Shown piece by piece: positions 28,462 through 37,674 of a stretch of DNA of 64,000 bases; the first letter of the stretch is position 1; every line of letters starts with the position of its first letter. The notes under the pieces are model-generated. The model ran no database searches. It was given only the letters and a program-made list of their open reading frames with translations, and was not told the origin of the DNA. The position numbers were made by a program, and so were the translations under genes. The DNA is from Geodermatophilus siccatus. Its GTDB lineage: Bacteria; Actinomycetota; Actinomycetes; Mycobacteriales; Geodermatophilaceae. The DNA lies in NCBI RefSeq assembly GCF_900103785.1, contig NZ_FNHE01000004.1, positions 391,550 to 455,549 on the forward strand. Direction: 5' to 3'.

Positions 28462-29414
28462 CGTCCCGTCAGGATGCGCTCCGCCTGCGCGGCCATGTCC
28501 CGCACGACGTCGCCGGCGTCCTCGATCGCGTGGACCTGCCCGACCGCCTCGCCGACGATCATGTTGGCGTGGTCGAGGTCGTCGGCCTCGACGGCGTGCC
28601 GGAACTCCGCGCGCGCGTCGTCGAGGTGCTCGACCAGTTCGGTCTCGGAGCCGTGCCAGCGGACCACGAAGTCGTTGGCGAGGACGCGGCCGGTGTAGAC
28701 GGGAGGCCAGTCCTTGCCGCGGACGATGTCGTAGACGCTGGTGCGCCGGGTGGCGTCGCCGGTGGTGGCGAGGGCCCGTGCGTGGGCGGCTCGGGAGACG
28801 GCGGCCTGGCGTGTCGCCCAGAAGCGGGTGCCGGCCACGACCCCGTCGGCGCCCAGCGCCAACGCCGCTGCGACGCTGCGGCCGTCGGCGATGCCGCCGG
28901 CGGCCAGGAGCAGCACCTCCGGGCGCTGCTCGGCGATGAGGTCGGCGGCCTCGGGCACGAGCGTGAAGGTCGACCGCGTGCCCGTGCCGTGGCCACCGGC
29001 CTCGCCGCCCTGCACGCAGACCACATCGGCGCCGACCTGCAGCGCCTCCTCGACCCCGGCCCGGTCGTGGACCTGGCAGATGAGCGGGACGCCGGCTCGG
29101 TGGATCCGCTCGACGTAGGGGCCGGCGTCCCCGAAGGACAGGAAGACGGCGGCCGGCTCGTGCGACAGCGCGATGTCGACGAGGCCGGCGTCGATGCTCC
29201 AGGTGATGAAGCCGCACCCGACGCGGGTGCCCGCGGCCGCCGAGACCTCTCGGCGCAGCCAGTCCGGGTCCCCGTAGCCGCCGCCGATGAGCCCGAGGCC
29301 CCCGGCTCGGCTCACCGCGGTGGCGAGCTGCGCGGTGGAGACGACGTCCATCGGTGCGGAGACGATGGGGTGCTCGATCCCGAAGCGCTCGGTGAAGCGG
29401 GTGTGCAGGGTCAT
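28449..29414 (-). CDS. Nitronate monooxygenase family flavoprotein (copy 1)
   Basis: 321 residues. FMN-binding TIM barrel of the NPD/NMO family: IEHPIVSAPMDVVSTAQLAT, GGLGLIGGGYGDPDWLR, QGGEAGGHGTGT and LLAAGGIADGRSVAAALALG. The His in EAGGHG is the likely catalytic base. Family members oxidise alkyl nitronates or act as enoyl reductases. It follows copy 2 on the same strand by 39 bp and is probably controlled by the divergent LysR gene. Confidence 0.85.
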   Translation of the reverse strand: MTLHTRFTERFGIEHPIVSAPMDVVSTAQLATAVSRAGGLGLIGGGYGDPDWLRREVSAAAGTRVGCGFITWSIDAGLVDIALSHEPAAVFLSFGDAGPYVERIHRAGVPLICQVHDRAGVEEALQVGADVVCVQGGEAGGHGTGTRSTFTLVPEAADLIAEQRPEVLLLAAGGIADGRSVAAALALGADGVVAGTRFWATRQAAVSRAAHARALATTGDATRRTSVYDIVRGKDWPPVYTGRVLANDFVVRWHGSETELVEHLDDARAEFRHAVEADDLDHANMIVGEAVGQVHAIEDAGDVVRDMAAQAERILTGRQKG

Positions 29415-29453
29415 CGCGTCTCCTCTGTCGGGCGGGCGGTGTGGTCGGAGCGG

Positions 29454-30488
29454 TCAGAGGAACTCGGCGAGCCGGTCGACGACGGCGCGCGCGGGTCCGG
29501 TGGTGGCGGAGCGGAAGCCGGTGCCCGCCCACAGGTGCAGACCGTGCGGGTCCCCGGCGGCAGCCGCGGCCTGCCGGAGCGCGCGGGTGAGGTGGTGGAC
29601 GGCCGGGTAGCCGGCCGGGCCGGTGGCGCTGTAGCGGTCGGCGAACCGGTTGCGCAGGGAGCGCGCCGGGCGGCCGGTGAACGCGCGGGTGATGACGGTG
29701 TCGGGGAACTGCGGATCGGCCAGCGCGTCCTTGTGGGTACGGGAGGCGCCGCTCTCGTCGGTGCGCAGCAGCAGGGTGCCGACGGCGACGGCCGACGCAC
29801 CGGCGGCGAGCAGCTCTGCCACGGCCCGTGGGCCGTCGACGCCGCCGGCGGCGATGACCGGGAGCCCGGTCGTCGCGACGACGCCCCGGGTGAGTTCCGC
29901 GGTCGGCGTCTCGGTGATCGGCCGGAGGGGGTCGTGGGTGCCGGAGTGCCCGCCGGCGCTGCTGCCCTGCACCACCAGCGCGTCGGCGCCGACGTCGGCG
30001 GCCGCCTGGGCCTCCTCCACCGTGGTGACGGTCACCAGCACCTGGCTGCCAGCACGGCGCAGCGCGGCGACCTCGGCCGGCCGGGGCAGGCCGAACGTCA
30101 CCGACACCACCGGCACCGGATCGGCCAGCAGCAGGTCGAGCTTGTCGGCCCACTGGTCGTCGTCGTGGACCGGCGTGGCCTGGGAGAGGTCGAGGCCGTA
30201 GCGCTCGGCCTCCGGTTGCAGCTCGCGGGCGTACCGGCGGAGGTCGGCGTCGTCGATCTCGGTGGTGCCGGGCGCGAACAGGTTCACCCCGAACGCCGCG
30301 CCGGTGCGGCGCACCTCGGCGATCTCGGCGGCCAGCGCCTCGGGGGTCTTGTAGCCGCCGGCGAGGAAGGCGAACGCGCCGGCCTCGGCGACCGCGGCGG
30401 CCAGCCTCGGCGTGGTGGCGCCGCCGGCCATCGGTGCGGCGGCCAGCGGCAGCGGGCTGCCCAGCGGTTCGGGTGCGGTGCGTGCCAT
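29454..30488 (-). CDS. Nitronate monooxygenase family flavoprotein (copy 2)
   Basis: 344 residues from ATG 30488 with GGAGAGGCGCTG; the longer frame upstream runs antisense through the LysR gene and is not real. Blocks: LAAAPMAGGATTPRLAAAVA, FAFLAGGYKTPEALAAEI, QGSSAGGHSGT and VIAAGGVDGPRAVAELLAAG, closer to the bacterial class I nitronate monooxygenases. Together with copy 1 it may detoxify nitroalkanes such as propionate 3-nitronate; that is family knowledge, not shown here. Confidence 0.87.
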   Translation of the reverse strand: MARTAPEPLGSPLPLAAAPMAGGATTPRLAAAVAEAGAFAFLAGGYKTPEALAAEIAEVRRTGAAFGVNLFAPGTTEIDDADLRRYARELQPEAERYGLDLSQATPVHDDDQWADKLDLLLADPVPVVSVTFGLPRPAEVAALRRAGSQVLVTVTTVEEAQAAADVGADALVVQGSSAGGHSGTHDPLRPITETPTAELTRGVVATTGLPVIAAGGVDGPRAVAELLAAGASAVAVGTLLLRTDESGASRTHKDALADPQFPDTVITRAFTGRPARSLRNRFADRYSATGPAGYPAVHHLTRALRQAAAAAGDPHGLHLWAGTGFRSATTGPARAVVDRLAEFL

Positions 30489-30606
30489 CAGCGCCTCTCC
30501 AGCGTCCGGCGTGGTCAGCGGGTCTCGCGGCGAGCCCGACGACGACGCTAGGCAGTGGGTGCCGCCGCCGGAAATGCCGCTGCGACCGCGCCTATGCTCC
30601 GCAGGC

Positions 30607-31464
30607 ATGGATGTGGAGCTGCGCCACCTGCGCGCCTTCACCGCGGTCGCGGCCCACCGCTCCTTCACCGCCGCCGGCCGGGAGCTGCTGATCGGCCAGC
30701 CCGTGCTCACCCGCACCGTCCAGCAGCTGGAGGCCGCGCTCGGGGTGCGGTTGCTGGAACGGACGTCCCGATCGGTCGAGCTCACCGACGTCGGCCGGGA
30801 CTTCCTCGACCGCACCCGCGCCGTCCTCGCCGACCTCGACCGGGCGATCCTGGCCGCCCGCGGTGAGCAGGAGCTGCGGCTGGGCTTCCAGTGGGTCCTG
30901 CCCGACCCCTGGGCCACCGAGACGATCACCGGGTTCGAGCAGGCCACCGGGGCGAGGGTCACCCTGCTGCGCCGCGACGACGTCGACGCCGCCCTAGAGG
31001 CCGGCGACCTCGACGTCGCCATCACCCGTACCCGGCTCACCACGTCGGGGACGGTGCAGACGCCCCTCTTCGACGAGGACCGCGTCGCCGCCGTCAGCAC
31101 CCGCTCCCCGCTCGCGGGCGAGGACGTCATCGACTGGCTGGAGCTGGCCGGGGAGCCGGTCGTCGTCAACACCGTCAACGGCACCACGCAACCGGACTCC
31201 TGGCCGGCGGAGCACCGCCCGACGCGGGTGGTGACCTGCGGCAACTACGACGAGTGGCTGCTGCTGGTCGCCACCGGCCGCGGCGTCGGCGCCGTCCCCC
31301 GGTCGGCCGCCCGCACCGGCACGCACCCCGGGGTCACGTTCGTGCCCCTGACCGGGGCGCCACCGGTTCCCGTCTGCCTCGCCTACCGGCCCCGCCGCAG
31401 CAGCCCGCTGGTGCGCCGGTTCGTCACCTTCGCCGCGACCGCAGCCACCGCTCACCCCGGGTAG
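30607..31464 (+). CDS. LysR-family transcriptional regulator
   Basis: 285 residues from ATG 30607. HTH at ~1-60 (ELRHLRAFTAVAAHRSFTAA, VLTRTVQQLEAALGVRLLER) and an effector-binding domain. It is divergent from the two nitronate-monooxygenase genes across 118 bp and probably controls them. TATGCT (30593-30598) lies 8 bp before the ATG, and no Shine-Dalgarno is seen: a leaderless message is likely. Confidence 0.88.
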   Translation: MDVELRHLRAFTAVAAHRSFTAAGRELLIGQPVLTRTVQQLEAALGVRLLERTSRSVELTDVGRDFLDRTRAVLADLDRAILAARGEQELRLGFQWVLPDPWATETITGFEQATGARVTLLRRDDVDAALEAGDLDVAITRTRLTTSGTVQTPLFDEDRVAAVSTRSPLAGEDVIDWLELAGEPVVVNTVNGTTQPDSWPAEHRPTRVVTCGNYDEWLLLVATGRGVGAVPRSAARTGTHPGVTFVPLTGAPPVPVCLAYRPRRSSPLVRRFVTFAATAATAHPG

Positions 31465-31522
31465 GCATGGCGGACCGGCGTGCCGGGGATGCCGCCGAGG
31501 TGCCCCACAGGGGCCCGCTCCG

Positions 31523-31582
31523 GGGTGGACTCCGCCTGCCGCGGCACACGTCGCCGCCCCCGAGGCTTGCAGGAGTCCACCC
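31523..31582. repeat. Inverted repeat 1 of a palindrome-rich intergenic block
   Basis: GGGTGGACTCC (31523-31533) and GGAGTCCACCC (31572-31582) are perfect 11-bp arms. They lie just after the LysR stop and before a second, separate inverted repeat. Confidence 0.6.
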
Positions 31583-31596
31583 GAGCTGGCCGTCCG

Positions 31597-32319
31597 TCAT
31601 CGGCCGATCGCCGTGTCGGTTCGTCGACACGGCGACCAGCCGACACGGCGACGAACCGACACGTGGTCCCGATGGGTCAGAAGGCCGGGGGATCGGTGTC
31701 CCGAGGCAGCGGGTCCGGCGGTGGCGCGCCAGCCCTCTGCGGCGGGTCCGGTGCCGATGGCCTCGGGCAGCAGTCGGGCCTCCACGGCCCGGGCGATCGC
31801 CGGGGCGGTCAGGCCGAGCACGTCGGCCAGCACCTTGGCGCGCGGCTCGTCCAGGGCGCCGACGGCCAGCGCCGCCCAGGTCGCGGGCAGGTGCTCGCGG
31901 TGGGTCCAGGCGCGGTGGGCCAGGTTCGCGGCGGTGCGGCGGCCGCAGTTGAGCACCACCGCCAGCTCGGCGGTGAAGAACTGCGACACCCCGGGCAGCT
32001 CGGGTTCCGGCGCCCAGGACCCCTTGCGCGCGCCGGGCCGGTCCGGTGGCGGGTCGAGGGTGTCGGGGGTGTCGTCGGCCAGCCCCAGCACCAGCTCGGC
32101 CTCGCAGGCGGCGTCCATGGCCTGTCGGGCCCGCAGCCGCCGCAGCTCGGCGGCCTTTCCCACCCGGGTCAGCGCGCCCACCGGCAACCGGGCGGTGGTC
32201 GGGGGCCGGTCCAGCAGCCGGCCGACCGGCGCAGCCTCGATCGGCGTGCGCAGGGAGCCGGCCGAGGTCGTGCCCCGAACGGGTCGGGTACGACACTTCC
32301 GGGCCGCTGACCTGGCCAT
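31597..32319 (-). pseudogene. Truncated DUF222 (13E12-type) HNH-endonuclease-family gene
   Basis: 240 codons from ATG 32319. The middle carries DUF222: FFTAELAVVLNCGRRTAANL, then LPATWAALAVGALDEPRAKV and AIARAVEARLLPEAIG. In full proteins of this family DUF222 runs on for another ~150 residues and is usually followed by an HNH nuclease domain. Here the similarity stops near 31720 and the frame continues through low-complexity sequence and inverted repeat 2 (31612-31663). It looks like a 3'-truncated remnant. Full members are numerous in mycobacteria and Geodermatophilaceae. Confidence 0.6.
31612..31663. repeat. Inverted repeat 2, CGTGTCGGTTCGTCG palindrome
   Basis: CGTGTCGGTTCGTCG (31612-31626) and CGACGAACCGACACG (31649-31663) are perfect 15-bp arms. 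The loop repeats ACACGGCGACC/ACACGGCGACG, giving a second nested set of pairings. It coincides with the broken end of the DUF222 gene. Confidence 0.7.
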
Positions 32320-32358
32320 CCGTTCCTGGCCCGCCGGCGCCGGGCCAGGCAGGCGTGG

Positions 32359-33597
32359 TCAGCGGCGGGCCGCGGCAGCGTCCGTCGTCGCCTCGGTCAC
32401 CAGCCGCGGGCGGCCGGCGTACAGCCCGGCCCCGAGCTGGAGGACCTGCAGGACGGCCAGGACGGCCAGCCCCGCGCGCCACCCGCCGGTCGCGTCGTGC
32501 AGCAGGCCGACGGCCAGCGGGCCGGTCGCGGCCACCAGGTACCCGACGCTCTGCGCGGCCGCCGACAGCCGGCCGGTCTGGGCGACGTCCCGGGTGCGCA
32601 CCAGCACCAGGGTCAGGGCCAGCGGGAACGCCGTCCCCGTGCCCAGGCCCCACAGCACCGCCCACACCGCCGGGGCGGCCGTGGGCGCGGCGAGCAACCC
32701 GAGGATGCCGACGGTCGACAGCAGCGTCGCGCCGACCACCCACCCGACCTGGGACCGCGCCCGCGCCGCCAGCGGCGGGACGACGAGCGCGCAGGGTGCG
32801 CCGAACGCGGCTGCGACGGCGACGAGCGCCCCGGCGGTGACCGCGGACGTGCCGGCGTCGTCCTCCAGCACGTCGGCCAGCCAGGTGAGCATCACGTAGA
32901 AGGCCAGCGACTGGAGGCCGAAGAAGACCGTCACCGCCAGTGCCACCCGGTCGCGGAGGACGGCGACCACCGGCGGCCGGGCCACCCGCGGGCCGGCCGC
33001 GGGCCCGCGGCGCCGGGCGAGCAGGGCCATCGCGGCGGCCGCGAGCAGCACCGGTGCGGACCACACGGTCAGCCCGGCGACCGCGCTGCCGGTCGCCGTC
33101 GTCAGCGGCTGGGCCAGGCCCGCGCCCAGGCTCGCGGAGAACCCCATCGCGGCGGTCGCCGCGCCCAGCACCGGTGCCGCGCGGCGCCCGTACGCGGCCC
33201 GCGCGGCCGCCGGGACCAGCACGTTGCCCACCGCGATCCCCGCCGACAGCAGCACGGTGCCGGCGTAGAGACCCCACGTGCCGGCCGTGCGCAGGGCGAT
33301 CCCGGCGGCGAGCACGGCCAGGCCGGCCAGGACGGCGCGCTGGACGCCGAGCCGCGCGGCCAGCGCGGGCGCGACGGGGGAGACCAGGCCGAAGCAGACC
33401 AGCGGGAGCGCGGGCAGCACCGACAGCGCGGCCTGCGGCACGGACAGCTCGGTGCCCAGTTCGCCGAGGACCGGCCCGACGGCCGAGAACGGCGCGCGCA
33501 GGCACAGGGCGGCCAGCACCAGGGCGGCGGCGGGCGCGAGCACCACCCACCAGCGGCGTGGGGAGCCGGTTCCGGTCGCCGGGTCGGCGGTCTGCAC
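32359..33597 (-). CDS. MFS transporter, CynX/NimT type
   Basis: 412 residues from GTG 33597 with GGAGGAACGCGC; earlier in-frame ATGs (33654, 33630) lack a ribosome site. About 12 hydrophobic segments starting WWVVLAPAAALVLAALCLRA, with RAPFSAVGPVLGEL and LPLVCFGLVSPVAPALAARL, as in the cyanate / 2-nitroimidazole exporter family (CynX, NimT). Substrate unknown. It sits 265 bp downstream of pxpC on the same strand. Confidence 0.82.
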   Translation of the reverse strand: MQTADPATGTGSPRRWWVVLAPAAALVLAALCLRAPFSAVGPVLGELGTELSVPQAALSVLPALPLVCFGLVSPVAPALAARLGVQRAVLAGLAVLAAGIALRTAGTWGLYAGTVLLSAGIAVGNVLVPAAARAAYGRRAAPVLGAATAAMGFSASLGAGLAQPLTTATGSAVAGLTVWSAPVLLAAAAMALLARRRGPAAGPRVARPPVVAVLRDRVALAVTVFFGLQSLAFYVMLTWLADVLEDDAGTSAVTAGALVAVAAAFGAPCALVVPPLAARARSQVGWVVGATLLSTVGILGLLAAPTAAPAVWAVLWGLGTGTAFPLALTLVLVRTRDVAQTGRLSAAAQSVGYLVAATGPLAVGLLHDATGGWRAGLAVLAVLQVLQLGAGLYAGRPRLVTEATTDAAAARR

Positions 33598-33862
33598 GCG
33601 CGTTCCTCCAGGGGGATCGGGGACGCCCATCGTCGCGCAGCACCGGCCGGCCACTCCGCAGCGGTGGTGGGCGGCACCTCCGCGGGGACCGGGCGCAGCA
33701 GACCGGGCTGGTGCCTCCCGGGCACGTCGGCCCGGGATGTCGGTTCAGGCCAGCCCCGCTGACGTCCCCGATGCGGTTGCCGAGGACGTCGAGGACCAGC
33801 AGCGTCGGGACGGTCCCGAGCGGCGTGGGGTCGACGACCCCCTGCCGGACGCCGACCGGTGG

Positions 33863-34765
33863 TCAGCGGGGGGCGACGGCGCCGCGGAAGCGGAGCGTCT
33901 GGCCCGGCCGCAGCTGGCCGCAGCGGTCGACGTCGGCGTCCTCGACGTAGCCGATCACCGGGTAGCCGCCGGTCACCGGGGCGTCGGCCAGGAAGAGGAC
34001 CGGCTGCCCGGACGGCGGCACCTGCAGCGCGCCGCGCACCATGCCCTCGCTGGCCAGCTCGCCGGCCCGCGACCGCTCCAGCGCGACGCCGGCCAGCCGC
34101 AGGCCGATCCGGTTGCTCTCGCCGGTCACCTCCCAGGCGGTCGTGGTGAGGGCGGCCGCGGCCTCGGCGGGGAACCAGTCGGCGCGCGGGCCGGGGAGCA
34201 CCCGCACGGTCACCTCGCCGCCGGGGGGGTCGGGCACCGGCGCGAGGTCCACCCCCGGCATCGGTGCCGTGGGCTCGCCGACGGGCAGGACGTCACCGGC
34301 GGAGAGCGCCGGCGGGCCGAGGCCGGAGAGGAGGTCGGTCGAGCGGCTGCCGAGCACCGGCTCGACGGCGATCCCGCCGCGGACGGCGACGTAGGTGCGC
34401 AGCCCCGTCGGCGGCAGGCCCAGCCGCAGCTCGCGCCCGGCCCGCAGCACCGTCGGGGCGTTGTGCGCGCCGGAGCACCGGGCGCCGGTCGTGGCCACCA
34501 CCAGGTCCGCGCCCGTCCGCAGCACCAGCCCGCCGAGGGTCACCTCGAGCACGGCGGCGTCCGGAGGGTTGCCCACCAGCCGGTTGGACAGCCGTGCGGC
34601 GGCCCGGTCGCAGGCGCCGGACCGGCCGATGCCGAGCGCGCCCTGCCCGGGCCGGCCGCCGTCCTGGACGGTGGTCAGCGGGCCGGTCGCCAGCACGGTG
34701 AGGGAGCGCGTCGCTCCGCCCTGCGACGCGGCGCGGCCGGTCACGTGACCTCCGTGCAGCGTCAC
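33863..34765 (-). CDS. pxpC: 5-Oxoprolinase subunit C
   Basis: 300 residues from GTG 34765, overlapping pxpB by 4 bp. Biotin-dependent-carboxyltransferase-like domain (KipA/AHS2): LATGPLTTVQDGGRPGQGAL, GIGRSGACDRAAARLSNRLV, NRIGLRLAG and ASEGMVRGALQVPPSGQPVL. With PxpA and PxpB it hydrolyses 5-oxoproline to glutamate using ATP, clearing a damage product of glutamine and glutamate. Confidence 0.93.
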   Translation of the reverse strand: MTLHGGHVTGRAASQGGATRSLTVLATGPLTTVQDGGRPGQGALGIGRSGACDRAAARLSNRLVGNPPDAAVLEVTLGGLVLRTGADLVVATTGARCSGAHNAPTVLRAGRELRLGLPPTGLRTYVAVRGGIAVEPVLGSRSTDLLSGLGPPALSAGDVLPVGEPTAPMPGVDLAPVPDPPGGEVTVRVLPGPRADWFPAEAAAALTTTAWEVTGESNRIGLRLAGVALERSRAGELASEGMVRGALQVPPSGQPVLFLADAPVTGGYPVIGYVEDADVDRCGQLRPGQTLRFRGAVAPR

Positions 34766-35373
34766 CGGACCTCCGTGAAGCGGACCCGGACGCCGGGACG
34801 CAGCAGCGCCGCCGGCTCGCGGTCGACGTCGAAGACGGCGACGTCGGTGCGACCGATCAGCTGCCAGCCGCCCGGGGACTCCCGCGGGTAGACGCCGCTG
34901 AACTCACCGGCCAGTGCCACCGAGCCGGGCGGCACCTTGGTCCGCGGGCTGCTCCGGCGCGGGACGTGCCACGGCTCGCCGTCGGGGGTCAGGTAGCCGA
35001 AGCCGGGGGCGAAGCCGCAGAAGGCGACGGTCCACTCCGTGCCGGTGTGCCGGCGCACCACCTCGGCGGCGTCCACGCCCAGGTGCGCGGCGACGTCGGC
35101 CAGGTCGGAGCCGTCGTAGACGACCGGCAGCTCGACCAGCTCCCCGCCGTCGCGCCGGCCGGAGCGGGGCGTCGTCTGCCGCACCGCCTGCTCCACGGCC
35201 GCGAGACCGGTCACCGCGGGGTCGGTCACCAGCAGCACGGTGCGCGCCGCGGGGACGACGTCCACCACCCCCTCGACCGGCTCGGCCGTGAGCGCGGCGT
35301 ACAGCCCGAGGACCTCGTCGAGGCCGTCGAGCTCGACCAGCAGCGCGGTCGACCCGCTGGGCAGGACGCGCAT
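34762..35373 (-). CDS. pxpB: 5-Oxoprolinase subunit B
   Basis: 203 residues from ATG 35373, overlapping the pxpA stop by one base (TGATG). KipI/AHS1 domain: [39 protein letters not shown], and FCGFAPGFGYLTPDGEPWHV with PRTKVPPGSVALAGEFSGVY. Works as a complex with PxpC and PxpA. Confidence 0.93.
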   Translation of the reverse strand: MRVLPSGSTALLVELDGLDEVLGLYAALTAEPVEGVVDVVPAARTVLLVTDPAVTGLAAVEQAVRQTTPRSGRRDGGELVELPVVYDGSDLADVAAHLGVDAAEVVRRHTGTEWTVAFCGFAPGFGYLTPDGEPWHVPRRSSPRTKVPPGSVALAGEFSGVYPRESPGGWQLIGRTDVAVFDVDREPAALLRPGVRVRFTEVR

Positions 35374-36125
35374 CAGGCGGCGAACGGTGCCAGCGAGACC
35401 CCGGCCGCGGTGAGGGCCTCGCGCACCTGCCGGGCGATCGCCACCGCGCCGGGGGTGTCGCCGTGGACGCAGATCGAGTCCGGCGCCAGCCGCAGCAGTC
35501 CGCCCTCGACGTCGGTGACCGGCTCGCCGGTGGCCATCGCGACGCAGCGGCGGGCGATCTCGCCGGGGTCGTGCAGCACCGCGCCGGGCAGCCGGCGGGA
35601 GACCAGGGTGCCCTCGGGGGTGTACTCGCGGTCGGCGAACGCCTCGGCCACCGTCGTCAGCCCGGCCTCGTCGGCCAGCCGCAGCCAGGCCGACCCGGGC
35701 AGCCCGAGCACCGGCAGCTCGCGGTCGTACTCGACCACCGCCCGCACCACCGCCGCCGCCTGCTCCTCGTGCGTGACGATCGTGTTGTAGAGCGCGCCGT
35801 GCGGCTTGACGTAGCGCACCCGGGAGCCGGCGACCTTGGCGAACGCCTCGAGCGCGCCGATCTGGTAGAGCACGTCGGCGGTCAGCTCGTCCGGCTCCAC
35901 GTCGATGAAGCGGCGGCCGAAGCCGGCGAGGTCGCGGTAGCCCACCTGGGCGCCGATCGCGACGCCGGTCTCCGCGGCCCGGGCGCAGACCCGGTACATG
36001 ATCGACGGGTCGCTCGCGTGGAAGCCGCAGGCCACGTTGGCGCTGGTGACGACGTCCAGCAGCGCCTCGTCGTCCCCCAGGCGCCACTGGCCGAAGCCCT
36101 CGCCGAGGTCGGAGTTGAGGTCCAT
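35373..36125 (-). CDS. pxpA: 5-Oxoprolinase subunit A (LamB/YcsF family)
   Basis: 250 residues from ATG 36125 with GGGAGGCTGACGGG. Hallmarks: [62 protein letters not shown] and [21 protein letters not shown] sugar-phosphatase-like barrel that acts with PxpBC on 5-oxoproline. It begins 14 bp after the transporter gene. Confidence 0.95.
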   Translation of the reverse strand: MDLNSDLGEGFGQWRLGDDEALLDVVTSANVACGFHASDPSIMYRVCARAAETGVAIGAQVGYRDLAGFGRRFIDVEPDELTADVLYQIGALEAFAKVAGSRVRYVKPHGALYNTIVTHEEQAAAVVRAVVEYDRELPVLGLPGSAWLRLADEAGLTTVAEAFADREYTPEGTLVSRRLPGAVLHDPGEIARRCVAMATGEPVTDVEGGLLRLAPDSICVHGDTPGAVAIARQVREALTAAGVSLAPFAA

Positions 36126-36139
36126 CCCGTCAGCCTCCC

Positions 36140-37378
36140 TCACGAGAACAGCGCGATCACCGGGCGGATCGAGTTGACCGCCAGGTAGATCGTGAGCAGC
36201 CAGGCCACCCAGCCGACCACGAGCAGCCAGCGCGGGTAGCGGTATCCGTGCAGGAGGTCGGACCGGCGGGTGGCCACCCAGAGGATGACCGCGATCCCGA
36301 TCGGCAGCAGCAGGCCGTTGAACGCACCGGCGAAGACCAGCAGCGTGGTCGGGGCGGCACCGAGGAGGAGGAAGGCCAGCGTGGTGACGGCGATGAAGCC
36401 GACCACCAGCAGCGTGCGGGTGCGGTCGCTGGTGCGGGTGCGGGAGGTGACGAAGGAGATGGTCGTGTAGGAGGCGCCGATGACGCTGGTGATCGCCGCG
36501 GCCCACAGCACGACGCCGAAGACCCGCAACCCGATCTCGCCCGCCGCGGCCTGGAAGGCGTTGGCGGCCTGGTTCTCCGTGCCGAGGTCGGCGCCACCGG
36601 CCACCACGCCGAGGATGGCGAGGAAGAGGACGACCCGCATGATCCCGGTGATCACGATCCCGGTGACCGAGCCGCGGGTGATGTCGCGGACGTGCTCCCG
36701 GCCGGTGACCCCGGAGTCGAGCAGCCGGTGGGCGCCGGCGTAGACGATGTAGCCGCCGATCGTGCCGCCGACCAGCGTGGTGATCGCCAGGAAGGAGACC
36801 TGCTCGGGGAGGACGACGTTGCGCAGCGCCCGGCCGACCGGCGGGCCCGAGGTGATCGCGATGTAGGCGGTCAGCCCGATCATCAGCAGGCCGAGGACGA
36901 CGACGATCCGGTCGACGGCGACCCCCGCCCGGCGGCTGAGGAAGATCCCGATCGCGATGACGGCCGACACCGCGCCACCGATCCTCGGATCCAGCCCGAT
37001 CATCGCGTCGAAGCCGAGGCCCGCGCCGGCGACGTTGCCGATGTTGAACACCAGCCCGCCGATCAGCAGGAACGCGGCCATCACCCAGCCCAGGCCGGGG
37101 GCGACGAGGTTGCCCAGCTCCTGGGCCCGCCGGCCGCTGACCCCGATCACCCGCCACACGTTCAGCTGCAGCGCGATGTCGATGACGATCGACACGGCGA
37201 TGGCGAACGCGAACGCGGCACCCAGCTGGACGGTGAACGTCGTCGTCTGGGTGATGAAGCCCGGGCCGATGGCCGAGGTGGCCATGAGGAACATCGCGCC
37301 GAGCAGGGTCGAGCGCGTGCCCGCGGCCATGCGGCTGCTGGCCGGGGCGGTGGTGGCGGGTTCGTGGCTCTGCGACAT
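36140..37378 (-). CDS. NRAMP-like membrane transporter of the pxp operon
   Basis: 412 residues from ATG 37378 (GTGGAGAAGCCC upstream; GTG 37390 is also in frame). About 11 hydrophobic segments with [20 protein letters not shown] and [18 protein letters not shown], the SLC11/NRAMP-like LeuT fold. The NRAMP metal site DPGN is not present: the first helix reads GPGF instead. The operon suggests it imports 5-oxoproline or an amino-acid relative rather than Mn/Fe; that is inference. Confidence 0.8.
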   Translation of the reverse strand: MSQSHEPATTAPASSRMAAGTRSTLLGAMFLMATSAIGPGFITQTTTFTVQLGAAFAFAIAVSIVIDIALQLNVWRVIGVSGRRAQELGNLVAPGLGWVMAAFLLIGGLVFNIGNVAGAGLGFDAMIGLDPRIGGAVSAVIAIGIFLSRRAGVAVDRIVVVLGLLMIGLTAYIAITSGPPVGRALRNVVLPEQVSFLAITTLVGGTIGGYIVYAGAHRLLDSGVTGREHVRDITRGSVTGIVITGIMRVVLFLAILGVVAGGADLGTENQAANAFQAAAGEIGLRVFGVVLWAAAITSVIGASYTTISFVTSRTRTSDRTRTLLVVGFIAVTTLAFLLLGAAPTTLLVFAGAFNGLLLPIGIAVILWVATRRSDLLHGYRYPRWLLVVGWVAWLLTIYLAVNSIRPVIALFS

Positions 37379-37502
37379 GGGCTTCTCCACGACGGCGGGG
37401 ATCCGACGCTAGGGGCCCTTGCAGGGAGCGGCAACGCGAGGGCGGGCGGCGTCCCGTCCGCGTGGGCAGCCGGCCGCTCGGCGACGACCACGGGGTCGGC
37501 GC

Positions 37503-37534
37503 GGCGACACGCCGGGGCTCGTCCGCGTGTCGCC
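37503..37534. repeat. Short inverted repeat between the pxp operon and the DUF1445 gene
   Basis: GGCGACACG (37503-37511) and CGTGTCGCC (37526-37534) are perfect 9-bp arms with a 14-bp loop in the 296-bp divergent region. Either a shared operator or one of the GC-rich palindromes of this genome. Nothing else is recognised in the region. Confidence 0.4.
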
Positions 37535-37674
37535 CCGCAGCTCCGTGATCGTCCGCGGGGTCGGACGGGGCAGGGGGGCGGGGACAGCTGCAGGAGGACC
37601 TGCGGGCGAGCCGGGCGGGAGTGAGCGGGGGACCATGGGCACCTGGCCTCTCGCGACCGACCGAGGAGGACCCC

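Noticed and set aside
26935..30153. 1072-codon minus-strand ORF and a 1070-codon plus-strand ORF (27339-30551)
   Set aside because: Both cross clear genes (aldehyde dehydrogenase, two flavoproteins) in other frames and read as Arg/Ala/Gly-rich noise.
33737..34891. Plus-strand ORF starting MSVQASPADVPDAV
   Set aside because: It runs antisense through pxpC, which has all family motifs; the start region looks protein-like only by base composition.
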